64,000 bases of DNA, taken from the NCBI RefSeq assembly GCF_000621745.1, contig NZ_JHXK01000009.1, positions 211,051-275,050 of the forward strand. The letters run 5' to 3'. Below the pieces are notes generated by a model, which had not been told where the DNA came from, did no database searches, and saw only the letters and a program-made list of their open reading frames with translations. Positions 18,328 to 27,495 of this stretch are shown piece after piece. Every line of letters begins with the position of its first letter. Position 1 is the first letter of the stretch. The translations under genes were made by a program, and so were the position numbers. The DNA comes from Clostridium beijerinckii HUN142 (GTDB taxonomy: Bacteria > Bacillota > Clostridia > Clostridiales > Clostridiaceae).

Positions 18328-18364
18328 TACAGTAAAGCCTTATTTATAAACTTTACTGTATTTT
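18328..18364 (+). terminator. Terminator of the soluble MCP-like gene
   Basis: Stem TACAGTAAAG (18328-18337) / CTTTACTGTA (18351-18360), perfect 10 bp, followed by TTTTATAC. Confidence 0.75.
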
Positions 18365-18431
18365 ATACAAGCTATTTACCTTATCGTCAAGTATATCCCA
18401 ATATACAAAGATACATATTGAATTAAAAATA

Positions 18432-18476
18432 AAAATGCCTCCTATGATAATTTTATTTTTCATAGAAAGCCATTAT
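18432..18476 (-). terminator. Probable terminator of the metallopeptidase gene
   Basis: Imperfect stem of ATGCCTCCTATGA and TCATAGAAAGCCAT around an AT-rich loop, with a T-rich flank (ATTTTTATTTTTAATTC) on the minus strand. It sits 40 bp after the peptidase gene. Confidence 0.45.
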
Positions 18477-18516
18477 TTCTATTAGATTGCAAACTATCTA
18501 CATCCTCTTAACTATT

Positions 18517-19284
18517 TCATTGATAATAATTTTTAATATAAGCCACCCATTCATTGTATATATCTTCATCAGATTTTCCAAATACCGTTTCATAATCTTC
18601 TGTTTTAATTATCTGCATTAATTTTTCCCATCCATATTTTTTATCTATATACTCTATATAGGTATTGGCAAAGGTGTAACCTCCCATCTTTGAAAATTTA
18701 ACTGGATTGCTAGTCTTAATTTCTGAAAAAGTTGGAATATGCATATTGTAGGTATATTTTTTGTAAAAAGGCTCTTCATTGGATAGATATAAAGCCATTC
18801 CTTCAGTTAACCATAATCTAATATGTGGATTTATTATACTTACATAGGCATGAACCATTTCATGTAAAGCAGCTTGTTTATTATTATCATAGTCATGAAC
18901 CTTTCCTGGATTTGCAGGCGATGTCAATATAACATTCGTTCCTATATTATCACCAATATACCAGTCTAAACCTAACATTGGCCCTATTAGTCCATATTTT
19001 TTCATTTGCATTGTAGATTGATGATCATAAATATAAATATTAACATTTTGCTTTTCACTAAATCCTAATTTTTTAGCTAATTCACCAGCTCTTGCATTAG
19101 CTAACTGAAAAACATCCTTAGCTGCCGCCTCTTCATCTTCATAATAAACATTCACCCATTCCCCTTCAATAACATGCATATTTGATGTTTTTAATCTAAG
19201 AGTTGGAATAAGATTAATAAAAATAAGTAATGCAGCTATCACAAAAATAATTCCAAATACTTTAACTGATTTATTTCTTTTCAT
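18517..19284 (-). CDS. Membrane-anchored zinc metallopeptidase (gluzincin, peptidase-MA-like)
   Basis: 255 aa. One N-terminal hydrophobic segment (~9-27, GIIFVIAALLIFINLI) and no lipobox: a signal anchor with the rest outside the cell. Zinc motif ALHEMVHAYVS (HExxH, ~130) followed about 18 residues later by WLTEGMALYLS, whose glutamate is the third ligand, the gluzincin pattern. The C-terminal helical part (TFANTYIEYIDKKYGWEKL) is typical of the peptidase-MA/collagenase-like family. Substrate unknown; surface protein turnover is possible. Its own transcript: a terminator separates it from the two-component genes upstream. Confidence 0.8.
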   Translation of the reverse strand: MKRNKSVKVFGIIFVIAALLIFINLIPTLRLKTSNMHVIEGEWVNVYYEDEEAAAKDVFQLANARAGELAKKLGFSEKQNVNIYIYDHQSTMQMKKYGLIGPMLGLDWYIGDNIGTNVILTSPANPGKVHDYDNNKQAALHEMVHAYVSIINPHIRLWLTEGMALYLSNEEPFYKKYTYNMHIPTFSEIKTSNPVKFSKMGGYTFANTYIEYIDKKYGWEKLMQIIKTEDYETVFGKSDEDIYNEWVAYIKNYYQ

Positions 19285-19340
19285 TTCTTTTTCCTCATTT
19301 CTATCTTCTTTCCTATAGAATAACTAAAATATCATTCATA

Positions 19341-19379
19341 AAAAAGTAACCAGAGTCATTATTTTCATATGACTCTGGT
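19341..19379 (-). terminator. Terminator of the LuxR-type two-component operon
   Basis: Perfect 11-bp stem ACCAGAGTCAT (19349-19359) / ATGACTCTGGT (19369-19379); the minus strand continues TACTTTTTTATG, a clear U run. Confidence 0.85.
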
Positions 19380-19391
19380 CATGTTTAATTA

Positions 19392-20054
19392 TTAAGAAAA
19401 TATTTTTGCAAGCTTTAAGGCTAACATTGTCCTATCCTTTATTTCCGTTTTATCATAAATAGTACTTATATAATTTTTTACTGTACCTTCAGAAATATAT
19501 AAGAATTCTGCTATTTGAGAATTTGTATATCCATCTGAAAGCAACTGACAAATCTCTATTTCTCTTTCAGTTAAATTTTTTAGTAAATCAACATTAAGAT
19601 ATTTTCCTTTATCTGTATTTTCATTTGAGCGTTTTAACATTATATTTGCTAATGCAGTCATTACTTTACTATCAAGCATGCTTTGACCATTCATAACATT
19701 AAAAATTCCTTGGACAATAACTTTTGTTCCTGCATCTTTTAATAAGTATCCATCTGCCCCATGTATCACTGCCTTCACAATGTTTTCTTCATCATAAAAA
19801 GTGGTCAAAACAAGTATTTTAATCTTAGGATATATTGTTTTTACCTTTGATATCAATTCTTGTCCCGACATTCCTTCCATATTTAAGTCTACTAATGCTA
19901 TATCTACTTGTTCTTTCTCTAAAATATCTAATGCTTCTTTTCCATCATGCGCTAATCCTGTTATTGTAAAAGATTCATTCATAGATAAGATTAACTCAAG
20001 GCTTTCTAAAAGAAGTTTTTCATCATCTACTATTAATATTCTAATTTTATTCAT
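19392..20054 (-). CDS. NarL/LuxR-family response regulator
   Basis: 220 aa. Receiver domain 1-~120 with LIVDDEKLLL, phospho-acceptor Asp in DIALVDLNMEG, and the switch region DGYLLKDAG; C-terminal LuxR HTH ~150-215 (LTEREIEICQLLSDGYTNSQ, then a recognition helix ending GTVKNYIS). The ATG at 20054 is used rather than a GTG 9 bases earlier, because AGGTG lies 6 bases before it. It overlaps the kinase stop by 8 bases (ATGAATAA), so the two are translationally coupled. Target genes are not apparent nearby; no ABC transporter is adjacent, unlike many DesR/LiaR-like systems. Confidence 0.9.
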   Translation of the reverse strand: MNKIRILIVDDEKLLLESLELILSMNESFTITGLAHDGKEALDILEKEQVDIALVDLNMEGMSGQELISKVKTIYPKIKILVLTTFYDEENIVKAVIHGADGYLLKDAGTKVIVQGIFNVMNGQSMLDSKVMTALANIMLKRSNENTDKGKYLNVDLLKNLTEREIEICQLLSDGYTNSQIAEFLYISEGTVKNYISTIYDKTEIKDRTMLALKLAKIFS

Positions 20055-21327
20055 TCTTATCACCTGCTCTTGTTGGAATTTTTAGCATTACCAGAAGTCC
20101 TTCTTGATTTTCTATTTTTAAAATCCCACCTATAGAAATTAAGTAGTTTCTGATTTTTCTAATTCCAAATCCAGAGTCCAATAATTCCTCATAATTTCTC
20201 ATACTCTCTATACCTGTTCCATTGTCCTGAACTATTATATTTATATTACTTCTATCTACATTTATAATAACAATAATAGCCGTTGCATTTCCATGCTTTA
20301 CACTATTTGTAACTAGTTCCTGCAATGCTCCTATTAAGAAGTCAATTCTTTCTATACAAATACTCTGCGTTTTTAATTGCTGTTCACTATAATCGATTTT
20401 AGCTCTTATTTTAATATTAAAATCATTTTTTAATTTATCAATATTTGCATTTATCAATTTCATCACATCATCTATGGTTTGTCCATTTTCTTTTGTGTTT
20501 ACTCCACGAACCGCTTTTCTAATGGCTTCAAGGCTCTCACGCATTCTTATATTAGCAAATTTTATTTTTTCCATTGCCTTTTTAGAATTCGTATTGTAAA
20601 TTGCTTCTGCCGCATCCAAACTCACAATCGCCGCCATTATTGTATGACCAACGCTATTATGTATATCTCTGCTTACCTTCTCCCGCTCCTCATATTTTAT
20701 CTTCTGCAGAGCAATAGATTTTTCCAGTTCAAAAACCTCTTTATCTTTTATAAACTTATGGTAATTAAGCATGAGTCCAGAAGTACGATTACATAATATA
20801 TAAAACAAGCTTCCACAGCATAAATATTGAAGTATTCTTGGCACTGCTCCATATAGCATTATATTTTTTAATCCAGTAAAGGGTTCAACCCATGGTTCCA
20901 TCAAAAAATTAAAGCTAAGTAAATGGGCTATTAATATATTAAATACTGATTCAATAATTACTACTATAAGCTGTTTCTTTCTAAAATACATAGATGCTAA
21001 TATTGTTGGAATAACAAACATTAAAACTGTTTGAAATGTTAATAATGTATAACATATTCCTGTAGAAATCACAGCACAAGTAAGTATCAAATACTTTATC
21101 CATGGTTTCTTAAGTTCAAATATATCTACTAAAATTGTTGGCAGCAAAAGAGGAATTATAAGTAATGCATTCATTTTTACCATAACATTCTGCACGGCAT
21201 CAAATACATGAATTAAATTTAAAAATCCTGCTGCAAAGCAAAAATACAAAACAATACGCATCGCCTTTGACACTGTTTTATTTGTTTCTATTTCATTTTT
21301 CCACAATAGCTCATCAAACTGGTTCAT
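20047..21327 (-). CDS. Sensor histidine kinase, HisKA_3 type (DesK/NarX-like)
   Basis: 426 aa. About six hydrophobic segments between ~25 and 185 form a membrane sensor; a coiled linker (~195-220) leads to the dimerisation domain with VSRDIHNSVGHTIMAAIVSL, the phospho-acceptor being the first histidine. The HATPase part has LQELVTNSVKHGNATA and QDNGTGIES. Ribosome site AGAGGT lies before the ATG. It pairs with the overlapping LuxR-type regulator. The multi-span sensor without an extracellular loop suggests it detects membrane state or a membrane-soluble signal; this is inference from DesK/LiaS relatives. Confidence 0.88.
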   Translation of the reverse strand: MNQFDELLWKNEIETNKTVSKAMRIVLYFCFAAGFLNLIHVFDAVQNVMVKMNALLIIPLLLPTILVDIFELKKPWIKYLILTCAVISTGICYTLLTFQTVLMFVIPTILASMYFRKKQLIVVIIESVFNILIAHLLSFNFLMEPWVEPFTGLKNIMLYGAVPRILQYLCCGSLFYILCNRTSGLMLNYHKFIKDKEVFELEKSIALQKIKYEEREKVSRDIHNSVGHTIMAAIVSLDAAEAIYNTNSKKAMEKIKFANIRMRESLEAIRKAVRGVNTKENGQTIDDVMKLINANIDKLKNDFNIKIRAKIDYSEQQLKTQSICIERIDFLIGALQELVTNSVKHGNATAIIVIINVDRSNINIIVQDNGTGIESMRNYEELLDSGFGIRKIRNYLISIGGILKIENQEGLLVMLKIPTRAGDKNE

Positions 21328-21417
21328 GTTATACCTCTTATCTGTAATATAAATCTAATAAAAATATTCTTAACTAAAATCTTCATTTAGATCTTTTAAA
21401 ATTCTTCTAAATATGGC

Positions 21418-21576
21418 TGTATCAACTAAGATCTGAACTTATGCATATAGAGCTCTGAAATAGGATTATACTGTTGTTCCAGTTTTTAAGGGAACATTTC
21501 ACAAAAGCATAATTCTTATTTCTAGTTGCGATATATTTTATAATATAAGTCCAACTTATAATGACTTATCTATCAT
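21418..21576 (+). repeat. Internally deleted copy of the ~310-bp dispersed repeat
   Basis: ATCAACTAAGATCTGAACTT at the left end, CATTTCACAAAAGCATAATT in the middle and CTTATAATGACTTATCTATC at the right end; co-linear with 17131-17291. The rest of the 21328-21964 gap is plain AT-rich DNA with a 12-bp palindrome GTTAATATTAAC at ~21629. Confidence 0.65.
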
Positions 21577-21964
21577 TTCTGGAAATTTGCTCATTACTCT
21601 AAAGATATTTTTTCCTATTGTGTTAAAGTTAATATTAACAACCTTATTTATAATATAAATCCATAATTTCCTAAATATTCATTATAACTAGTATAACATA
21701 AATAGCAGAGAGTTATTTAGATTATGCTAATAATTTACCTTCTTCAAATTCTATAATATATCTTCTTTTTCTCCACTCTCATAATTCTACAGCTTCTCCT
21801 AATGATTATTATTTTATTATCCTTAACTTCTTTCCATATGGCTTTTAACCTTATATAAATTCAAACTTTTAAATATATATTTAAATTTTTTTATTTTAAA
21901 CGTGGGATTATACATGCATCTTACGTCTAAATATATGAAAATAAAATTCATGGAGGATTTTTAT

Positions 21965-22930
21965 ATGCGAAAAATAGGCACAACTACTTCTGCTATCTGC
22001 TTTATACTTTTAGGTATTTGGATTATGATTAATTCCAACAATCCGGATTTAGGAAGAAAACTCATAAAATTTTGGCCCATAATTATTATTTTAATAGGTA
22101 TAGAAATTTTGTATTACACTTTAATAAAAAAAGAAAATGAAAGAATACGGATAAGTGGTCTTGTTTTTCTTATAATAATAGTTTTCTTTTTCACAAATAT
22201 ATCTACAGACATTTTTAATAATATAAAACAAAATAATTCTTCCTTTAATTTAGACACAAATTTCTTTGATAATGTCTTTACAAGTAAAAATTTACAATCT
22301 ATTGATAAAAAAATCACTTTAGATCCTATTGGTAATAATCTAAATTTTGAAACATTAAATGGTAAGCTGAATATAGAAAAAGCGACTGACAACAAAATAA
22401 CTATAGATACTGAATTGTATATAAAGCAAAACAGCACTTCAAAGGATTATGAATTGAATCCAACAACTGACTCAAATGGGTATACACTAAAAATTGTAGA
22501 TGATAATATAGATTCAATTAAAGCCACTATCTATATACCTGAAGGATATGATGTTTCTATAAAGGGGGGTAACCTAAATGTAGATAGTAATAGTGATGTA
22601 AGACTTGATGCTTTAAATATAAATGCATCTAATGGAAAATTTGATTTACAAGGCGACATTCCTAATTCGTCTCTAAAGTTAGAAAATGGTAAAATAGATT
22701 TAAGCAATAATTTATGTAAACACATCGATGTTTCTATGAATAATGGTTCAATCTCTTTAGATTCAAAAGACAAAAATTTATCAATCAATACAGATATAAA
22801 TCGTGGTACATGCAAGATAAATGATGAAAAAAGAGTCAATTCTGGAATTTCTAAAAATATCGGTACTGGTGAGGGCATAGTTAAAGCTAAATTAAATAAT
22901 GGAACCATTAAAATAAATAGTGGAGAGTGA
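21965..22930 (+). CDS. LiaF/DUF4097-like membrane protein of an ECF sigma operon
   Basis: 321 aa from the ATG at 21965, chosen because GGAGG lies 8 bases before it; longer starts lack a ribosome site. TM segments ~8-26, ~34-52 and ~60-77 form a LiaF-type membrane domain (LLGIWIMIN, FWPIIIILIGIEILYY). The C-terminal ~200 residues are a repetitive beta-rich domain (short strands with N/D/G/S turns such as LNGKLNIEKA and MNNGSISLDSKD), like DUF4097/toast-rack domains, probably outside or at the membrane. LiaF-like proteins restrain envelope-stress systems. Here the gene precedes an ECF sigma factor by 4 bp, so it may gate that sigma factor. Confidence 0.75.
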   Translation: MRKIGTTTSAICFILLGIWIMINSNNPDLGRKLIKFWPIIIILIGIEILYYTLIKKENERIRISGLVFLIIIVFFFTNISTDIFNNIKQNNSSFNLDTNFFDNVFTSKNLQSIDKKITLDPIGNNLNFETLNGKLNIEKATDNKITIDTELYIKQNSTSKDYELNPTTDSNGYTLKIVDDNIDSIKATIYIPEGYDVSIKGGNLNVDSNSDVRLDALNINASNGKFDLQGDIPNSSLKLENGKIDLSNNLCKHIDVSMNNGSISLDSKDKNLSINTDINRGTCKINDEKRVNSGISKNIGTGEGIVKAKLNNGTIKINSGE

Positions 22931-22934
22931 AAAA

Positions 22935-23471
22935 ATGGAGGAGCAAGAATTCGTTGAAAAAATGAAAACCAAAGATGAAAATGCTTTTATTTACATGGTA
23001 GACGTTTATAAAAAAAGAATTCTCTCCTTATGCTATTCCTATACCTCTGATTATTATGAGGCAGAAGATTTATCCCAAGAGGTTTTTATAAGCGTATTTA
23101 ATAATATTGATAAATTTAGAGAAGAGAGTTCCTTTTCTACTTATTTATACAAAATTACAACTTCAAAATGTATAGATTATACAAGAAAAAGAAGCATTAA
23201 AAACTTTTTAACTGGTCTCTTTATCTTTTCTAAGGAATCTACTCAGGATATAGATGAGCAAAATTTTATACGGCAAAGCATTCAATCTCTGCCACTAAAT
23301 TTGAAAACCCCGCTTGTACTATATTATTATATTGGATTAACTCAAAAAGAAATTGCAGATATATTAAACTTACCTTTAAAAACAATTGAAGGGAGAATTT
23401 ATAGAGCTAAAAATAAATTAAAAAATATTATTGAAACGGAGGTTCCATTTTATGCAGAACAAAAGAGATGA
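22935..23471 (+). CDS. ECF-type RNA polymerase sigma factor
   Basis: 178 aa from the ATG at 22935 (GGAGAG 7 bases before; the GTG at 22920 has none). Sigma region 2 (~20-90: YYEAEDLSQEVFISVF, FSTYLYKITTSKCIDYTRK) and region 4 (~115-170: LPLNLKTPLVLYYYIGLT, KEIADILNLPLKTIEGRIYR) are joined by a short linker, as in all ECF factors. It would direct core polymerase to envelope-response promoters. It lies between a LiaF-like gene and a small one-TM gene that overlaps its end by 20 bases. No zinc-type anti-sigma motif occurs in the operon. Confidence 0.92.
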   Translation: MEEQEFVEKMKTKDENAFIYMVDVYKKRILSLCYSYTSDYYEAEDLSQEVFISVFNNIDKFREESSFSTYLYKITTSKCIDYTRKRSIKNFLTGLFIFSKESTQDIDEQNFIRQSIQSLPLNLKTPLVLYYYIGLTQKEIADILNLPLKTIEGRIYRAKNKLKNIIETEVPFYAEQKR

Positions 23472-23757
23472 TTTTGATACTATAATTATTAATTCCTTTA
23501 AAAATATAACCGTATCTGATGAGTATAATAAAAAACTAATGCAAAAACTTCATAAAAAGCAGCTTCCTGATTCTAAGAGAAATAATCTAATCCCTTCCTA
23601 CGCTTTAATTGCTGCTGGTTTACTTAGTATATTTCTTAGTATTACTAGTCTTCAGGTGCACATTACAAACTTTGAATCACGTTTTTTTGACAAAGCTGTA
23701 ATTACTGAAATTAACCAACATTCTATTATTAATTTTATAAAACAATTAGGAGAGTGA
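23452..23757 (+). CDS. Small single-TM protein, candidate anti-sigma factor
   Basis: 101 aa from the ATG at 23452 (GGAGG 9 bases before, inside the sigma gene). Cytoplasmic N-terminal ~45 residues are helical and charged (TVSDEYNKKLMQKLHKKQL), one TM segment ~52-72 (LIPSYALIAAGLLSIFLSI), and an extracellular tail of ~30 residues. Size, orientation and position right after an ECF sigma factor fit a minimal anti-sigma factor, but no known anti-sigma motif is present. Unrecognised family. Confidence 0.65.
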   Translation: MQNKRDDFDTIIINSFKNITVSDEYNKKLMQKLHKKQLPDSKRNNLIPSYALIAAGLLSIFLSITSLQVHITNFESRFFDKAVITEINQHSIINFIKQLGE

Positions 23758-23761
23758 AAAT

Positions 23762-24265
23762 ATGAACAATAGAAATAGTTTTCTTACTTTTGTAACTGCC
23801 TGCATTCCTGGCGTTGGATATATGTATCATGGGCTAATCAAAAAAGGAGTCCAGGTTTTATTCTTATATATGCTTATTGGACCTATTTTATCTTTTGTAG
23901 GACTTGGTTTCTTATCTCATTTAATTAAAATTTGCATATGGTTTTATACTTTCTTTGATACATTTGCTGTTTCAAGCAAAATAAAACGTGGAGAATATGT
24001 GCCTGATTCTGAATTTATTTTTAAGAATTACGTTAACACAGAAAATTCTTACAGCGTAACTCCTACATGGAACGAAAGAATTAACAGACAAGGTTGGGTA
24101 ATATTGGGTTCCTTTTTAATTATTCTTGGAATCTTATCTATCTTAAATCAAGTTTTTATAGATAGCGATATTTACAAATATATCAGATCTTATGCTTCGC
24201 AATATTTCATTCCTATAATATTTATTGTCATAGGTGTTTTGATTTTATTTAGGAAAAAAGACTAA
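23762..24265 (+). CDS. TM2-like membrane protein of unknown function
   Basis: 167 aa. The N-terminal part (~5-70: FVTACIPGVGYMYHGLIKKG, then two hydrophobic helices ~31-66) resembles the TM2/DUF6677-like helical hairpin with its glycine-rich PGxGxxY turn. A polar middle (~75-115) is followed by two more TM segments (~113-132, ~147-164). Last gene of the ECF operon, 4 bp after the candidate anti-sigma gene, followed by a strong terminator. Probably a target or partner of the sigma system in the envelope; function unknown. Confidence 0.7.
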   Translation: MNNRNSFLTFVTACIPGVGYMYHGLIKKGVQVLFLYMLIGPILSFVGLGFLSHLIKICIWFYTFFDTFAVSSKIKRGEYVPDSEFIFKNYVNTENSYSVTPTWNERINRQGWVILGSFLIILGILSILNQVFIDSDIYKYIRSYASQYFIPIIFIVIGVLILFRKKD

Positions 24266-24286
24266 AAATTGAATACCTTCCTCATG

Positions 24287-24385
24287 AAAACCCACTACCA
24301 TCTGTAAGTTGCTATTCAAGCAGCATGCAAATGGTAGTGGGTTTTATTGTAGAGGCGAAACACGACCTTTGAAATCCATTAGTAA
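24287..24385 (+). terminator. Terminator hairpin plus conserved tail (repeat family)
   Basis: Stem AAAACCCACTACCAT (24287-24301) / ATGGTAGTGGGTTTT (24331-24345), perfect 15 bp, with an inner loop CTGTAAGTTGCTATTCAAGC. It is homologous to the hairpin at 59057-59103. After it comes the tail TGTAGAGGCGAAACACGACC-TTTGAAATCCA, also found after the hairpins at 26951 and 44716. Confidence 0.8.
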
Positions 24386-24640
24386 CTAATACTATAAAGA
24401 AAATTATCTTCATATAGTATTTCAGAATCTATATCAGCCTCGTTCCCCAATTCCACAGTGTTAAGACTAACTCTTGCTCATTTATAAATAAAAATATATC
24501 TTTAACTGTTTCTTTGGTAATTCTTCCTCTATTATTTTACAAGAATTTATATCTGTTTCCATAGTGAATTTAATTATGGTATAACCGTAACATTCTACTG
24601 ACCCAGACTTTGAAGTATCGATTCCGAGACAACATATTTT
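24385..24640 (-). pseudogene. Decayed small reading frame of uncertain family
   Basis: Minus-strand translation gives coherent pieces in changing frames: IDTSKSGSVECYGYTIIKF, METDINSCKIIEEELPKKQL, then after a frameshift LFINEQELVLTLWNWG, then after another NEADIDSEILYEDN. The ELPKKQL...INEQEL...LW block is reminiscent of small DUF4160-type proteins, but this is from memory of the pattern only. At least two frameshifts are needed, so it is not functional. Confidence 0.4.
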
Positions 24641-24665
24641 TATTTGGTGATTAATTAGTATTAAT

Positions 24666-26384
24666 TTATATATTAAATTTTTGTATCATATTATTAAGCT
24701 TTTGTGCAAGTTCAGCTTGGCTTTGTGAAGATTTTGCAATATCAGTAATAGCAAATGTTATTTCATTAACACTTCTCAATATTTCGTCAGAGCCAGTTGC
24801 AGATTCTTGAGCAACTTCAGAAACATTTTGTATAGAACCGCCTACTTGCATTACTACTTGGTTCATTTTTTTTGATGCTGCTGCAAATTCTTCTATTATG
24901 TCATTCATAAATTCAGCATCCTTTTCATATTGAATTCCTGTATCCATAAGAAATCTATAACTAGGTTTTACATTATTGCTCATAAAATCAAGAACATCTT
25001 GTCCGCTCTTTGAAAGACTTCCAACTGCAATCTGAACCTGTGATACCATGTTTTGAATATTAGCAACTGCTGCTGAAGATTGTTCTGCAAGTTTTCTTAC
25101 TTCATCAGCAACTACAGCAAATCCTTTTCCTTGTTCACCTGCTCTTGCTGCTTCTATAGCTGCATTTAAAGCAAGCAAATTGGTTTGTTCAGCTATGGTT
25201 CCAATAGAATCGGCCATCATTTTAACTTCTCCTACAACCTTAGAATTTTCGATAGCTTTTAAAATATTTTCACGATTTTCATCATAAATTAAATTACCTT
25301 GTTCTATATTTTTTAATGCTTTATCCTTTATATCAATAGCACGCTTCTTTATTTCATTAACAGATATTGTCGCATTACTCGCATTTTTTTCAAGCATATT
25401 AGTGTTAGCACCTATTTCTTCTGCTGAAGTAGTTACCTCTTGCGTAGTAGCACTTAAATCTTGAGTTCGTTTAGATATTTGTTCTGTAGATTGATTTACT
25501 ACCTCCATTTGAGATGAAATTTCTTCAGTTGTCGCAGAAAGCTCTTCACTTGTTGCACTTATATCACTCGAACTGTTTGTTATTTGAATTATTAGATTTT
25601 TAATATTTTCCTTTGCAGTATTTAGTGCTTTTGAAAGATTACCTACTTCATCCCTTGATTCAACCTCTATAGATTTAGTTAAGTCTCCGCTTCCAATAGC
25701 TTCTGCAAATACTAATATTTTCTTAATCTTTCTTGAAATTGTAAGAGCCATTGATAAACCTATTGCGAAGCTAATAAGCGCACCTACTATAACAATGCCT
25801 GATAGCATTTTAAAATACTTATTAAATGTAGTATCACTGTCGATTGATTTGACTTCTGCTGAAGCTGTATTATCGTCTACTATAGAAATCAAACCTTCTT
25901 TAATTGGTTTTCTAAGTATATTATACTCTTCTTTATAGGCTTTTGTAGCCGCTTCATAGTTACCACTCTTAACTAAATCTTCTACCTTTTTCATCGAATT
26001 AATATATTCAGGTAGTGAAGCTTTTACTTTATTATAGTTTTCCTTTTCTTCATCATTAGCAAAAGGTATACTCTCATATTCTTCAAAAAGTTGGGTGTTT
26101 TTTGCTTCAATGTTTTCTATATCAGTTTTCATAGCATCAACATCTTCTATAAGATTGACATTAATCATGTGTTCTAAATCTAATTTCTCTATATAACTGT
26201 TAGTTTGTATAGCATATATTTTCTGCAATCTTGTTAAGCTATTCGCGTATATGTAGTTAGCATTATTATTAATAATATGCATTCCCACTAGACCGACAGC
26301 TCCAACTATAATTAGAAATGCTGTGCTTATTATGCTAGTAACTACTAGCTTCTGTGATATTTTAAAATTATTAACCCATTTCAT
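24666..26384 (-). CDS. Methyl-accepting chemotaxis protein (4-helix-bundle sensor)
   Basis: 572 aa. TM1 ~12-34, extracellular helical sensor ~35-190 of the 4HB_MCP type ([20 protein letters not shown]), TM2 ~193-215, HAMP ~216-268 ([17 protein letters not shown]), then the long signalling coiled coil whose tip is [20 protein letters not shown] and [19 protein letters not shown]. It lacks a CheR/CheB pentapeptide tail. It is a close paralogue of the MCP at 27496-29211 (same [19 protein letters not shown] block). Ligand unknown. A 10-bp inverted repeat lies in its leader at 26424-26461. No terminator was seen after its stop. Confidence 0.93.
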   Translation of the reverse strand: MKWVNNFKISQKLVVTSIISTAFLIIVGAVGLVGMHIINNNANYIYANSLTRLQKIYAIQTNSYIEKLDLEHMINVNLIEDVDAMKTDIENIEAKNTQLFEEYESIPFANDEEKENYNKVKASLPEYINSMKKVEDLVKSGNYEAATKAYKEEYNILRKPIKEGLISIVDDNTASAEVKSIDSDTTFNKYFKMLSGIVIVGALISFAIGLSMALTISRKIKKILVFAEAIGSGDLTKSIEVESRDEVGNLSKALNTAKENIKNLIIQITNSSSDISATSEELSATTEEISSQMEVVNQSTEQISKRTQDLSATTQEVTTSAEEIGANTNMLEKNASNATISVNEIKKRAIDIKDKALKNIEQGNLIYDENRENILKAIENSKVVGEVKMMADSIGTIAEQTNLLALNAAIEAARAGEQGKGFAVVADEVRKLAEQSSAAVANIQNMVSQVQIAVGSLSKSGQDVLDFMSNNVKPSYRFLMDTGIQYEKDAEFMNDIIEEFAAASKKMNQVVMQVGGSIQNVSEVAQESATGSDEILRSVNEITFAITDIAKSSQSQAELAQKLNNMIQKFNI

Positions 26385-26423
26385 AAAAACACCCCTAAAA
26401 TTATTTATTTTTATTATTATTCT

Positions 26424-26461
26424 CTAATTCATGCAATTAAGTTACCCTTTTCATGAATTAG
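26424..26461 (-). promoter_or_regulatory. Inverted repeat in the leader of an MCP gene
   Basis: CTAATTCATG (26424-26433) and CATGAATTAG (26452-26461) are perfect 10-bp arms 18 bases apart, 40 bases before the MCP start. Similar dyads, different in sequence, precede the MCP genes at 44366 and 60838. The rest of 26385-26727 is AT-rich DNA without other clear signals. Confidence 0.5.
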
Positions 26462-26727
26462 GAAACAATTTGCAAAGTAGTTTATTTTGTTTAATCCTAT
26501 TTCCATACCTTTAATTTTTCAATAATTCGATTCAGTTAAACAATATTATTTCATTTCCCCATAAATTTTTACTTTTTTTACAATTTATTAACTAAAATCA
26601 AGATTTTATACAATTAATATATCATATTATTTGTCGAATTACAATTTATTATAATAATTCTTGATTATTTTCCAATATTTATTGAGCAATCCATTTTATA
26701 ATTATTGTCAAACTTTAAAATGCACTA

Positions 26728-26862
26728 TAAATAAATTAGCTCTGGATGTAGCTATTTCAGTAAATCGTATCTTGTTTCTAAAGTATCTTACTTAACTTTA
26801 TTAATTTTCTGAACGGATAAGAAATTTTGACTATACATACCCTGAGCATTTTTTCTCTGTAG
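26728..26862 (-). pseudogene. Remnant of an MCP gene with a 241-bp internal deletion
   Basis: 26728-26766 is identical to 28728-28766 of the MCP gene at 27496-29211. 26767-26862 then matches 29008-29103 with scattered changes (MYSQNFLSVQKINKVK against [16 protein letters not shown]). The join falls on TAAATC, which occurs in the intact gene at 28761-28766 and 29002-29007, so 241 bp were lost between short direct repeats. The deletion shifts the frame and a stop follows KINKVK. Confidence 0.75.
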
Positions 26863-26914
26863 CATTGAATTAATAAAGTTCTCTCCAAGATTTCTTCTCA
26901 TTACTTTTATTAAG

Positions 26915-27015
26915 ATATTTTTCAAAACTTCTGCTACGTAAAAAATAAAGCCCACGATGTTTCTAATCGTTGGGTTTATGGTAGAGCAAAGCATGACCTT
27001 TGAAGTCCACTAATA
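26915..27015 (+). repeat. Hairpin-plus-tail repeat
   Basis: TTTTTCAAAACTTCTGCTAC, then a stem CCCACGAT (26951-26958) / ATCGTTGGG (26966-26974), then TTTATGGTAGAGCAAAGCAT-GACCTTTGAAGTCCACTAA. The left flank matches 29350-29377; the tail matches those at 24346 and 44751. Confidence 0.65.
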
Positions 27016-27027
27016 AATTTCTTCTAA

Positions 27028-27340
27028 ATATAGATAAACAACTTATAAATTAGACTTATTATATGAACATATTTACAAAATTGCTAGTACTTTGAGCTCA
27101 TATCTTCACTAGAAATCATAAATATATTTGTGTAGAAAACATTTGAAAATGAGCTGTTAAAGGTTCTTAGCTGTAGGTTGTTCCATTTTAGCTTGTCAAA
27201 CTGAAAGTTGGAGCATGCTAAAGTGGATACAACCTGCTGCTTAGAAGCTTCAGCGATATTTTCATAGCTTTTCGGAACAAAATATTTATGATTTCGGTAA
27301 GTTACCACATAAGTTCAGTTCTTAGTTGGGGTATCTATAT
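27028..27340 (-). repeat. Near-full copy of the ~310-bp dispersed structured repeat
   Basis: On the minus strand it begins ATACCCCAACTAAGAACTGA, has the block ACCGAAATCATAAA and TTCCGAAAAGCTATGAAAAT, a large stem (27217-27237 with 27173-27192; GGTTGT..CCA.TTTAGC paired with GCTAAA.TGG..ACAACC), and ends TTATAAGTTGTTTATCTATA. Other copies: 17131, 18247, 21418, 41210, 34845 and 11213. The small open frame inside it is not convincing as a gene. With the remnant at 26728 and hairpin at 26915 it explains most of the 26385-27495 gap. Confidence 0.7.
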
Positions 27341-27495
27341 TAAAGAAAGTTTAATTCAAAAACTTAACAAAAGATTTACATTTTTAAATTTGTAGTCACT
27401 TTATAAGGCCCTAAAATGCTGATCAATAACATTTCAGGGCCAATTTTAAATATATAATTTTATTTTATTCAATGGTTCAATTAAATTTTAAGAAT

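Noticed and set aside
21629..21640. Palindrome GTTAATATTAAC as an operator
   Set aside because: Short AT-rich palindromes of this kind are expected by chance in such DNA, and no promoter is placed next to it.
23452..23757. Zinc-binding anti-sigma (HxxxCxxC) motif after the ECF sigma gene
   Set aside because: No cysteines in the right pattern; the anti-sigma role rests on position only.
26788..26994. 68-codon open frame ending MYSQNFLSVQKINKVK
   Set aside because: Its end is the MCP remnant and the start reads through a hairpin repeat; treated as a pseudogene fragment.
27084..27308. 74-codon open frame on the minus strand
   Set aside because: It lies wholly in the dispersed structured repeat, has no ribosome site, and the same frame is not kept in the other copies.
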